Assembly (NCBI GenBank): GCA_003963145.1
Contig: RXJJ01000003.1
Span: forward strand, 176,146 to 240,145
DNA from: Bradyrhizobiaceae bacterium
GTDB lineage: Bacteria; Pseudomonadota; Alphaproteobacteria; Rhizobiales; Xanthobacteraceae
Length of the DNA stretch: 64,000 nt
Direction: 5' to 3'
This document shows positions 1-7,747 of the stretch, in pieces (the stretch's first letter is position 1; each line of letters begins with the position of its first letter). The position numbers and the translations under genes were made by a program. The notes below the pieces were generated by a model. The model worked only from the letters and a program-made list of their open reading frames with translations, searched no databases and was not told where the DNA came from.

Positions 1-1063
1 CGCCGATGGCATGGCCGAGGGTATCGTTGATGGTCTTGAAGCCGTCGAGGTCGATGAAGAGAACCGAGAGCTTGTCGCCGCTGCGCCTCGTGTGAGTCAG
101 CAGTTCCTCGAGGCGCTGACGCAGCAGGATGCGGTTCGGCAGCCCGGTCAGGCCGTCATGCTGCGCGACGAAGGCCAGACGCGCTTCGGCACGCTTGCGC
201 TCGGTAATGTCCATCAGCGCCAACAGCACGGCCGGGCGATCCTCGAACATCAGGTCGCGCGAATAGATCGCGACATCGATCAGCGAGCCATCGGCCTTGA
301 TGTGCTTCCAGGTGCGGGCGTTGCGCTCGTCGAGCGAACGGTCGTCGGCCCACGGCGCAACCGACTCGAATGCCTGAATGTCGCGGATCGAGAGTTTCTC
401 GAATTCGATTTTGGAGTAGCCGTAATGTGCCAGTGCGGCGTCATTGACGCCGATGATGCGCTCGTCGTCCTGCGCGCACAGGATCATCGGCACCGGATTG
501 CTGTCGAACAGAAGGCGGAAAGACGCCTCGCGATGCTTGAGGTCGGTAATATCGACGCGCAGGCCGATCACGCCGCCGTCCTTGGTCAGACGCTCCTCGA
601 TCCGGACACATCGGCCATCGGCCAGAACCTGCTCATGCGCCTCGCCTGGCTGGTGCAGCTTGGCGAGCCGCTCGGCGATCCATTCTTCCTCGCGCCCGGC
701 GGCTTCGGGATAATCGCCGCGCTCGACGCCAATCCGCAGCGTGTCCTCCAGCCGCGCGCCCTGTGCAAACAGGTCCGCGCTGGTGTTGTAGATTTCCGAA
801 TATTTCTTGTTCCAGAGAATGTAGCGGCCATCCGGATCGAGAAACACGATGCCTTGCGGAAGAATGTCGATGGCTTCGCGCAGCCGGTCGTGCGCCTTTC
901 GCGCTTCGGCAATGGCAGCGTCGGCTTCCGCGCGGCTGCGAACAACCTCGCTGATTTCGGACAGCCCTGTGCGGCCCAGCTTGGGGGCCGCCTTGGCCGG
1001 ACGAAGACCCGCCAAGCGTTTTCTTGCGACTTTCCGTTTTGCTTTTGGCCGAGTTGTCGGCAT
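1..1063 (-). CDS. PAS-PAS-GGDEF sensor diguanylate cyclase (3' part beyond the window)
   Basis: The first 354 codons are visible; the gene runs off the left edge. After a basic N-terminus (residues 1-30), a PAS domain spans about 60-175 (PQGIVFLDPDGRYILWNKKY) and a second about 180-290, ending in the usual PAS tail DITERKRAEARL. A GGDEF domain opens at HDGLTGLPNR (301-310) and continues with FIDLDGFKTIND (335-346). The GG[D/E]EF signature itself lies outside, so activity, and any EAL domain behind it, cannot be judged. No membrane segment is seen, so it is probably a cytosolic sensor making c-di-GMP. The start was chosen as the ATG preceded by GAGG. Confidence 0.9.
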   Translation of the reverse strand, partial: MPTTRPKAKRKVARKRLAGLRPAKAAPKLGRTGLSEISEVVRSRAEADAAIAEARKAHDRLREAIDILPQGIVFLDPDGRYILWNKKYSEIYNTSADLFAQGARLEDTLRIGVERGDYPEAAGREEEWIAERLAKLHQPGEAHEQVLADGRCVRIEERLTKDGGVIGLRVDITDLKHREASFRLLFDSNPVPMILCAQDDERIIGVNDAALAHYGYSKIEFEKLSIRDIQAFESVAPWADDRSLDERNARTWKHIKADGSLIDVAIYSRDLMFEDRPAVLLALMDITERKRAEARLAFVAQHDGLTGLPNRILLRQRLEELLTHTRRSGDKLSVLFIDLDGFKTINDTLGHAIG

Positions 1064-1553
1064 GTCCTCAACGCCACCTGTACGCGCATTCTGCGGCGGT
1101 ACTTTTGAAGCAAGTGTCTGAAAAAACGGTATCCCGCGAAGGCGCCGATCAAATCGGCGGAACCGGACTTGCCTCCGATTGCATACTTATCCGGCGCTTG
1201 TTTCGAGTCAGGGCGAGGGCGGATGCGCCGAGACTATGCAATTTGCCCTCAACCGGTGATTTTTTCTCGATGAGAACGTTTTCCGGGTCCAATTTCCCAA
1301 CGCATTGAAACGCATGCGTGCTCAGGCGTCAGGCCGCATCAATTTTCAGCAATGAGACACAGGGTTAATGCTGAGTAAAAAAACCCGCCGGTATTGGCTC
1401 TCCATTCCCCTTCCTTCCGGCGTATGATGGACACGACAGAGCGACGAGCGGGTTCCACGGCGGTTGTCACAAACGAAAGTTTGAACGGCAAAAGGCACGC
1501 GAAACCCACGGCAAATTTGCTCGCGTGTCAAACGGCTGGGCTATAGTTCGCGC
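1064..1553. other. 490-bp divergent intergenic region
   Basis: This gap separates the minus-strand GGDEF gene from plus-strand mepA. Short open frames here have no ribosome site or recognisable product, and I call no gene. The right end holds the mepA promoter candidate. An A-tract next to an inverted GC segment near 1375-1400 does not form a clear terminator. Confidence 0.5.
1517..1546 (+). promoter_or_regulatory. Candidate sigma70-type promoter of mepA
   Basis: TTGCTC (1517-1522) and CTATAG (1541-1546) are separated by 18 bp. The mepA ATG begins only 8 bp after the -10 box and no Shine-Dalgarno motif lies before it. Transcription would therefore start at or next to the start codon, suggesting a leaderless messenger. 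This is inferred from sequence only. Confidence 0.4.
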
Positions 1554-2507
1554 ATGAACAGAGCGCGATTGATTCTTCTTTCGGGGCCCGCACTGATTCT
1601 GACAGCGTTCCTCGCCATGATATCGCCCTTCGCGGGCGCGCACGCTCAGGACAAGGGCACACTGGACGCCAGACCGCTTCCGCCGCTTGCCCATCCCGAC
1701 GATCTCAACAACGCGGCGCGGGACGTGTTCGGCCGCAAGCAGGCGCCGATCCAGATGCCCCCGCAAGTCATCGGGTTCTATGCCAAGGGCTGCATCGCGG
1801 GAGCCCAGCCCCTGCCGCTCAACGGCGCGACGTGGCAAGTGATGCGGCTGTCGCGAAATCGCTATTACGGGCATCCCGAGCTCATCGCGCTGCTCGAACG
1901 GCTGTCGGTGAAGGCACAGAAGGCCGGATGGCCGGGTCTTCTGGTCGGAGACATGTCGCAGCCGCGCGGCGGACCGATGCTGACGGGACACGCCAGTCAT
2001 CAGGTCGGGCTGGATGCCGACATCTGGTTGACGCCGATGCCGAATTATCAGCTGTCTCGCACCGAGCGCGAGGACATGTCGGCCGTGATGATGGTGCGGC
2101 CGGATCGGCTCGATATCGACCCCCGCGTGTGGACGCCGCAGCATCTGAACGTCATTCGCGCCGCAGCCACCGAGCCGCAGGTCGAACGCATTTTCGTCAA
2201 CGCCGCGATCAAGAAGGCGCTGTGCCGCGAAGCCAAGGGCGAGCGGAGCTGGCTTTCGAAGGTGCGCCCGATGTATGGCCACGATTATCATTTCCATATT
2301 CGCATCAAGTGTCCCGCCGGCAGCACGACCTGCGAATCGCAGCCGCCGCCCCCGGAAGGCGAGGGCTGCAGCACGGACGATCTCGCCTACTGGTTCAGCG
2401 ACGCCGTGCTTCACCCCAGGCCGCCGGTGACACCGCCAAAACCCCGGCCGCCGATCACGCTGGCGCAGATGCCCCCCGAATGCCGCCAGATCGCGCTCGC
2501 GCCTTAA
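1554..2507 (+). CDS. mepA: Penicillin-insensitive murein endopeptidase MepA
   Basis: MepA is a periplasmic LAS-type zinc metallopeptidase that cuts D-Ala-meso-DAP cross-links in peptidoglycan. The 317-residue product has a signal peptide (hydrophobic about 5-28, cleavage near AHA-QD). It keeps the family motif GHASHQVGLDADIW (145-158), in which H149 and D156 match the E. coli zinc pair, and HDYHFHIR (243-250) with the third histidine. Cysteines at 80, 224, 253, 260 and 272 fit the disulphides usual in MepA. A proline-rich tail follows residue 260. The gene stands alone between the sensor gene and a secreted unknown; its ATG lacks a ribosome site. Confidence 0.95.
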   Translation: MNRARLILLSGPALILTAFLAMISPFAGAHAQDKGTLDARPLPPLAHPDDLNNAARDVFGRKQAPIQMPPQVIGFYAKGCIAGAQPLPLNGATWQVMRLSRNRYYGHPELIALLERLSVKAQKAGWPGLLVGDMSQPRGGPMLTGHASHQVGLDADIWLTPMPNYQLSRTEREDMSAVMMVRPDRLDIDPRVWTPQHLNVIRAAATEPQVERIFVNAAIKKALCREAKGERSWLSKVRPMYGHDYHFHIRIKCPAGSTTCESQPPPPEGEGCSTDDLAYWFSDAVLHPRPPVTPPKPRPPITLAQMPPECRQIALAP

Positions 2508-2605
2508 GCGCCGGGCGACAGGGCTGTCGTTGTCGGCGCAACATATTTGAAAAGCCTTTTTCCCCTGATAAACTAAGGTCGGCGCTGGGGGCTTAGAAAG
2601 GCATT

Positions 2606-2631
2606 CCTCCGGACTCCGAGTCCCGAGGAGG
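2606..2631 (+). terminator. Strong hairpin downstream of mepA (possible terminator)
   Basis: CCTCCGGACT and AGTCCCGAGGAGG pair around a three-base CCG loop with one bulge. No U-tract follows, so it could be a Rho-type end or an RNA structure in the leader of the next gene rather than a classical intrinsic terminator. Confidence 0.3.
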
Positions 2632-2663
2632 CGCGGCGCTGGTATACGGTCATGGGGAGAACC

Positions 2664-2738
2664 ATGTGCACTAGAATGCCCGATCGAAGCGGCACGATCA
2701 TCGTAACCCCTTCCGATGTCATGATCGCGGTGGACTGA
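2664..2738 (+). CDS. Possible 24-residue small ORF
   Basis: An ATG sits five bases after GGGGAG, a good ribosome site, and opens 24 codons (begins MCTRMPDRSG, ends MIAVD) before TGA. The stop lies two bases before the ATG of the secreted protein at 2741, which has only a weak site of its own, so the pair looks translationally coupled. I recognise no family. It may be a leader peptide, a small protein or chance; spacing and ribosome site are the only support. Confidence 0.35.
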   Translation: MCTRMPDRSGTIIVTPSDVMIAVD

Positions 2739-2740
2739 CC

Positions 2741-3238
2741 ATGCGCCGGAGACTCGGTATCGCATTCGCACTTCTGGGGACCTCATCCGCCTTTGCCGAT
2801 GATCCGGTCGGCTGCGATAAATTCAAATGGCCGGTGGACCTCGAGCGCGCAGCGCTCAGCACCGCCAGCCAGCAGCAGGTCGCCAGCGGCGCGAGCATCA
2901 ACACACTGACCGCACAGAGCATTTCGCTGAAACCGCTCGCCAGCGCAGCTCTTCCGATGGCGCCCGAACGCAAGCCGGCGGATGGCACGTTCGCGGGCTT
3001 CGTGACCGTGCCAAATCCCTCGGGTGGCAGTTACATCATCGGCGTGTCGGACACCGCCTGGATCGACGTGCTGCAAAACGGCACTTACCTTAAGCCGATC
3101 GCTTACAGCGGCGCGACCGGCTGCGAGGGCCTGCGAAAATCCATCAAATTCGAACTCGGCACAGCGCCGACGATCATCCAGGTCAGCGGCGTTCCAAAGA
3201 ACACCATCAATCTGGTCATTCTGCCCGCGCAGAACTAA
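2741..3238 (+). CDS. Secreted protein of unknown function
   Basis: A 165-residue product with a signal peptide (MRRRLGIAFALLGTSSAFA, cleavage near residue 19-20). Two cysteines in the mature part, one in VGCDKF near the N-terminus and one in TGCEGL, could form a disulphide. The C-terminal half is beta-rich, with a Gly/Ser turn (NPSGGSYIIGVS) and a hydrophobic end IQVSGVPKNTINLVILP. I recognise no catalytic motif. It resembles conserved periplasmic hypotheticals of Bradyrhizobium relatives, from general recall rather than a search. The molybdate importer follows on the same strand after about 220 bp, without evidence of shared function. Confidence 0.75.
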   Translation: MRRRLGIAFALLGTSSAFADDPVGCDKFKWPVDLERAALSTASQQQVASGASINTLTAQSISLKPLASAALPMAPERKPADGTFAGFVTVPNPSGGSYIIGVSDTAWIDVLQNGTYLKPIAYSGATGCEGLRKSIKFELGTAPTIIQVSGVPKNTINLVILPAQN

Positions 3239-3462
3239 TCCGGCTTGCGGCTCCGGTGTCGGAAAAAACGCCGGTTCAAGGCAATACACGTCAGGACCAC
3301 CGCACTGAGGGGTTTCATCGCTCGCCCGCCCCTGATAGTGTCGAAGGCACGATAGCCCGCCGGCCGCAAGCCCGCCGGGACTTTCGGAACGGCGCTTCCG
3401 ATGATCGTCACCGATCTCACCCAATCCGCAACCTTCGCTGCGGATCGATATGGAGCGCCTTC

Positions 3463-4281
3463 ATGACGTTTTTGACCCGTTCTCTAATCGCGGCCGCCCT
3501 TGTTTGCGCGCCGCTGGCTTCGCCCCTTCTTGCGCAAGAAGGCAAAATGGCTGCGCCCGCCGCTGCCACCGAAAAAACGCTCACCGCATTTGCCGCCGCG
3601 TCGATGAAGAACGCCCTCGATGACGTCAACAACGCCTTCGCCGCCAAGAGCGGCACCAAGGTGGTGGCCAGCTACGCCGCAAGTTCGGCGCTCGCCAAGC
3701 AGCTCGAACAGGGCGCGCCGGCTGACATCTTCATCTCTGCCGATACCGACTGGATGAAATACGCCATCGAAAAGAAAACCATCAACGAATCCACCAGGGC
3801 GGATTTGCTCGGCAACGCGATCGTGCTGATCGCGCCGAAGGATTCGAAGATCGACAAGGTCGACATCGGGCAGGGCTTCGACCTTGCCAAGCTCGCGGGT
3901 GACGGGCGCATCGCCACCGGCGATGTCGCTGCGGTGCCGGTCGGCAAATACGCCAAGGCGGCGCTGGAAAAGCTCGGCGCCTGGAAGGATGCCGAACCGA
4001 AATTCGCGATGGCGGAAAGCGTTCGGGCCGCGCTCAGTCTGGTCTCGCGCGGTGAAGCCGTGCTCGGCATCGTTTATTCCACCGACGCCAAGATCGATCC
4101 CGGCGTGAAGATCGTCGGCACCTTCCCGGCCGATTCGCACCCTGCAATCGTCTATCCGGTCGCGGCCACCGCCGCCGCCAAGCCGGCGACCGCCGATTAT
4201 CTCGCTTTCCTGAAAAGCGCGGCAGCGAAGACCATCTTCGAGAAATACGGCTTTACCTATCTGATCAAGCCGACCTCGTAA
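3463..4281 (+). CDS. modA: Molybdate ABC transporter substrate-binding protein ModA
   Basis: ModA captures molybdate (or tungstate) in the periplasm and delivers it to ModBC. The 272-residue product has a signal peptide (MTFLTRSLIAAALVCAPLASPLLAQ). Family motifs follow: TLTAFAAASMKNALDD (first oxyanion loop), YAASSALAKQLEQGAPADIFISAD, then FAMAESVRAALSLVSRGEAVLGIVYSTDA near the C-terminus. The start is the ATG seven bases after GGAG; a longer in-frame extension upstream has no coding character. modB follows after 35 bp and modC after that, so the three form one operon. No ModE-type palindrome is evident upstream. Confidence 0.95.
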   Translation: MTFLTRSLIAAALVCAPLASPLLAQEGKMAAPAAATEKTLTAFAAASMKNALDDVNNAFAAKSGTKVVASYAASSALAKQLEQGAPADIFISADTDWMKYAIEKKTINESTRADLLGNAIVLIAPKDSKIDKVDIGQGFDLAKLAGDGRIATGDVAAVPVGKYAKAALEKLGAWKDAEPKFAMAESVRAALSLVSRGEAVLGIVYSTDAKIDPGVKIVGTFPADSHPAIVYPVAATAAAKPATADYLAFLKSAAAKTIFEKYGFTYLIKPTS

Positions 4282-4316
4282 GGCACGTCTGACCCAGGCA
4301 ATCGATTCTCAAAGAC

Positions 4317-5012
4317 GTGTCCGATTTCACACCCACCGAATGGACGGCGATCCTGCTTTCACTGCGGATCGCCGTCGTCGCCACCCTGTTCGCCACGCCG
4401 CTCGCCATTGCGCTGGCGTGGCTGCTGGCGCGCTACGATTTCTGGGGCAAGGCGCTGCTCGATGCGGTGATTTATCTGCCGCTTGTGCTGCCGCCAGTTG
4501 TCACCGGCTATCTTCTGCTGCTCACCTTCGGCCGCCGCGGCCTGATCGGCGAATGGCTCGCCGATCATCTCGGCATCGTGTTTTCGTTCCGGTGGACCGG
4601 CGCGGCGCTGGCCTGCGGCGTGATGTCGTTTCCCCTGCTGGTGCGTCCCATCCGCCTGTCGATCGACGCCATCGACAGGCGTCTCGAACAGGCTGCCCAG
4701 ACGCTCGGCGCCGCGCCCTGGCAGGTGTTCCTCACCGTGACGCTGCCGCTGGCACTGCCCGGAATTCTCGCCGGCATGGTGCTCGGCTTCGCCAAGGCGC
4801 TGGGCGAGTTCGGCGCGACCATCACTTTCGTCTCCAACATTCCCGGCGAGACACAGACGATTTCTGCGGCGATTTACTCGCTGACTCAGACCCCTGCCGG
4901 CGACGTGGCCGCCATGCGGCTCGTTCTGGTGTCCATCGGCATCGCCGTGGTCGCTCTGGTGCTGTCGGAAGTCTTCGCGCGCCGCGTCAACAAGCGCGTT
5001 CACGGACAATAG
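4317..5012 (+). CDS. modB: Molybdate ABC transporter permease ModB
   Basis: ModB is the inner-membrane channel subunit. The 231-residue protein has about five to six hydrophobic segments and the permease coupling motif EQAAQTLGAAPWQVFLTVTLPLALPGILAG (EAA loop), which contacts the ATPase. LGEFGATITFVSNIPGETQT is characteristic of ModB and related oxyanion permeases. The start is GTG; the first codons (SDFTPTEW) match the usual ModB opening. modC begins two bases after the stop, showing tight coupling. Confidence 0.95.
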   Translation: MSDFTPTEWTAILLSLRIAVVATLFATPLAIALAWLLARYDFWGKALLDAVIYLPLVLPPVVTGYLLLLTFGRRGLIGEWLADHLGIVFSFRWTGAALACGVMSFPLLVRPIRLSIDAIDRRLEQAAQTLGAAPWQVFLTVTLPLALPGILAGMVLGFAKALGEFGATITFVSNIPGETQTISAAIYSLTQTPAGDVAAMRLVLVSIGIAVVALVLSEVFARRVNKRVHGQ

Positions 5013-5014
5013 CG

Positions 5015-5686
5015 ATGCTGAGCGTCGACGTCGCAAAACAACTTGGCGAATTCAGCCTGATCGTCGCCTTCGAGAGCACCAGCCGCGTCACCGGGCTTTT
5101 CGGCGCGTCGGGCTCGGGAAAAAGCTCGCTGGTCAACATGATCGCGGGATTGTCGGCACCGGATCGCGGGCGCATCGCCATCGATTCCGAAGTGCTCGAC
5201 GATGCGCAGGCGCGCGTTCACATCGCTCCGCACAAGCGGCGCATCGGCTATGTGTTTCAGGACGCGCGGCTGTTTCCGCACCGCAACGTGGCGCAAAATC
5301 TGGATTATGGCCGCCGCATGAATGGTCTGGCGCGCGACGACGCTCATCAGACGCGGATCGTCGATCTGCTCGGCATCGGCGCGCTGCTGACGCGCAGGCC
5401 CGCGCAATTGTCCGGCGGCGAGCGCCAGCGTGTCGCGCTCGGACGGGCCTTGTTGTCGAAGCCTCGTTTGCTGCTGCTCGACGAGCCGCTCGGCGCGCTC
5501 GATCAGGATCGCAGGGCGGAAATCCTGCCCTATCTCGAACGGCTGCGCGACGCGGAAAACGTGCCGATGGTTTACGTCAGCCACGATCCCGACGAGATCC
5601 GCCGTCTGGCCGTACAGGTCGTGATCCTGAAGGCAGGCCGTGTCGCCGCTTTCGGCGGTGTGGAGCTGCTGCCAGCCGCATATTGA
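5015..5686 (+). CDS. modC: Molybdate ABC transporter ATP-binding protein ModC, short form
   Basis: ModC hydrolyses ATP to power molybdate uptake. Its 223 residues include Walker A (GASGSGKSS), Q-loop (YVFQDARLFPH), signature LSGGERQRVALGRALL, Walker B RLLLLDEPLGALD and the switch histidine VYVSHD. The chain stops after GGVELLPAAY, where typical ModC proteins of about 350 residues continue into a TOBE/MOP molybdate-binding domain; that domain is absent. Only six bases separate the stop from the convergent antiporter gene, so the missing domain is not hidden in another frame. Feedback inhibition by bound molybdate is therefore probably lost. Confidence 0.92.
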   Translation: MLSVDVAKQLGEFSLIVAFESTSRVTGLFGASGSGKSSLVNMIAGLSAPDRGRIAIDSEVLDDAQARVHIAPHKRRIGYVFQDARLFPHRNVAQNLDYGRRMNGLARDDAHQTRIVDLLGIGALLTRRPAQLSGGERQRVALGRALLSKPRLLLLDEPLGALDQDRRAEILPYLERLRDAENVPMVYVSHDPDEIRRLAVQVVILKAGRVAAFGGVELLPAAY

Positions 5687-5692
5687 GCAGCT

Positions 5693-7486
5693 TCAAATTC
5701 CCGATACGGCCTTGAACACACGAATGGCGCGCCGCCTGATCGCGGTGATGCGGCGCGGCGGGGGTTTGGCCTCTTCATCTTCCGGCAATCTCAGGCCAAC
5801 GACATTGACCCGGTTGCCGCCGATGCTGCGTGCCACCAGAACGATGGAATCCAGCGGCACCGTCGCGCCGACGCGCGGCGCATGATCGAGATGGATGTCG
5901 AAATAATCCGCCAGCGTCAGTTCGGCGTTCTCGGGAACGACATTGATTCCGTAAATTTCCGCGACCGAGCCCAGGGTGACATCGCCGGCCATCATGAAAT
6001 CGCCGAGCAGATGCGGATCGGGAGCCGGCGCCGCCGGCATGTCGACGAAGAAACGGTCGAGCGCTTCCGCCTTTTCCGGGGGCGCGAGCAGATAGACATA
6101 GTCGCCTTTCACCACCGGATCGGCCTCATATGGCGAAAGAATTTTCTGATCGCGGATCACCAGCGTCGGCTTGGACCAGGAGGGAATGAGGCCGCGCTTG
6201 AGAAACAGGCTGTTGCCGCGCACCGGATACCCGACGAGTTGCTGCTCGAGCTGACCGGGCAAATCCAGTTCGATGCGGCGAGGACCCTTGTCGGTGCGCG
6301 GCAAAGCGACATGCAGCTTCCGCGCCGCGACGCCGAGCGTCCAGCCCTGTGCAAGAAGCGAAACGAAGACAACGACGAAAGCGACGTCGAAATAGACGTG
6401 CGCGCCCGGCAGATTCAGCAGCAGGGGGATCGAGGCCAGAAAGATCGCGACCGCGCCGCGCAGTCCCACCCAGGCGATGAAGATTTTCTCCCGCCATTGA
6501 AAACGGAACGGCGCAAGGCACAGGAACACCGCCAGAGGCCGCGCAATGATCATCAGCGTCACCGCGACGGCCAAAGCCGGAATCAGACTCTGGATGAGGC
6601 GAGTCGGCGACGCCAGCAGGCCGAGCAGCACGAACATCACGATCTGCGCCAGCCAGGTCGCGGCGTCGAGAAACGTCACGACGGTGTTATGTGCGCGGGT
6701 GGGACGATTTCCGATCACCATGCCGGCGAGATAAACGGCGAGAAAGCCCGAACCGTGGGAGATCTGCGCGAGGCCGAAAATCACCAGCGCGGCGGTCGTG
6801 ACGAATGGCGCGTGCAGGCCCTGCGGCAGCGCCACCTTGTTCAGCGCGATCACCACGATACGGCCGCCGATGAAGCCGATCGCAATGCCGAGCAGCGTCT
6901 CGTCGATGAATTCGAGCACGATATGCGCGCCGGTGCGCTGGCCGATGGACAGGATTTCGACCAGCACCAGCGTAAGAAAGACCGCGAACGGATCGTTGGT
7001 GCCGGATTCGACCTCCAGCGTCGCGCCGACGCGAGGCCGCAGGCGCAGGCCCTGCGCGTGCACGAGAAGAAAGACCGCCGCTGCGTCGGTAGAGGCCACA
7101 ACCGCGCCGACCAGCAGCGCCTGCGGCCAAGCGATGCCGAGCGCGAATTTCGCCACCGGCGCGGTGAACAATGCGGTGAGCAGCACGCCGACCGTCGCCA
7201 GCACCATCGAGGGCGCAAGCACGGCGCGGATACTCTGAAACCGGGTTTTCAACCCGCCGTCGAAGAGAATCAGCGCCAGCGCTGCCGATCCGACGAGATA
7301 GGTCAGATGAACGTCATCGAATTTTAGTCCGCCGGGACCGCTTTCACCGGCGAGAATGCCCAGTGCAAGGAACACCAGCAGCAAGGGGGCGCCGAACCGC
7401 AGCGCCAGCAGACTCGACAGAATGCCCGCCATCAAAAGGACGGCGCCGAGCAGAATGGCAATACTGACCGAGTCCAGTGATTCCAT
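5693..7486 (-). CDS. nhaP2: K+/H+ antiporter, NhaP2/CvrA type
   Basis: A 597-residue CPA1-family exchanger that expels K+ (or Na+) against protons. About twelve membrane helices fill residues 1-380, with the ion-site region VVASTDAAAVFLLVHAQG and LEVESGTNDPFAVFLT, then FIAWVGLRGAVAIFLAS in a late helix. A cytosolic TrkA-C-like segment follows (GNSLFLKRGLIPSWSKPTLVIRDQ), then a CorC/HlyC-type C-terminal domain, the order seen in NhaP2/CvrA. I chose the inner ATG because GAGG stands eight bases before it; an ATG 33 bases upstream lacks such a site. It converges on modC and is divergent from the MscS-like gene. Confidence 0.9.
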   Translation of the reverse strand: MESLDSVSIAILLGAVLLMAGILSSLLALRFGAPLLLVFLALGILAGESGPGGLKFDDVHLTYLVGSAALALILFDGGLKTRFQSIRAVLAPSMVLATVGVLLTALFTAPVAKFALGIAWPQALLVGAVVASTDAAAVFLLVHAQGLRLRPRVGATLEVESGTNDPFAVFLTLVLVEILSIGQRTGAHIVLEFIDETLLGIAIGFIGGRIVVIALNKVALPQGLHAPFVTTAALVIFGLAQISHGSGFLAVYLAGMVIGNRPTRAHNTVVTFLDAATWLAQIVMFVLLGLLASPTRLIQSLIPALAVAVTLMIIARPLAVFLCLAPFRFQWREKIFIAWVGLRGAVAIFLASIPLLLNLPGAHVYFDVAFVVVFVSLLAQGWTLGVAARKLHVALPRTDKGPRRIELDLPGQLEQQLVGYPVRGNSLFLKRGLIPSWSKPTLVIRDQKILSPYEADPVVKGDYVYLLAPPEKAEALDRFFVDMPAAPAPDPHLLGDFMMAGDVTLGSVAEIYGINVVPENAELTLADYFDIHLDHAPRVGATVPLDSIVLVARSIGGNRVNVVGLRLPEDEEAKPPPRRITAIRRRAIRVFKAVSGI

Positions 7487-7747
7487 CGGGTGGATGACCT
7501 CAAATACCTGCAAATGCATGCTTATCGTCGCGGAGGCGGATCGCCAACCGATTTATCCATGCCATCACAAATGCGCCGGATTTAGCGGTGAAGTCGTCAC
7601 ATCGCGTGTTGTCAGCTGCTTCCGTATCCCGCATATGCCGTCCTCAACCGTGCGACGTCAGGTCGCGGACCTCGGCCGTGCGGGTACAATCCGGCCGTTT
7701 GAACAGGGTCCGGCGCGGCTTAAAACGCGAGCAAGAAGGATTGGCCG

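Noticed and set aside
11-1108. Plus-strand frame of 365 codons
   Set aside because: Antisense to the PAS-PAS-GGDEF gene, whose domains are unmistakable.
3239-3462. Molybdenum-cofactor riboswitch or ModE site before modA
   Set aside because: I found neither the conserved riboswitch pattern nor a ModE-type palindrome.
5882-7327. Long plus-strand open frame of 481 codons
   Set aside because: Antisense to the K+/H+ antiporter, which has clear family motifs; the frame reads as Arg/Gln/His-rich noise.
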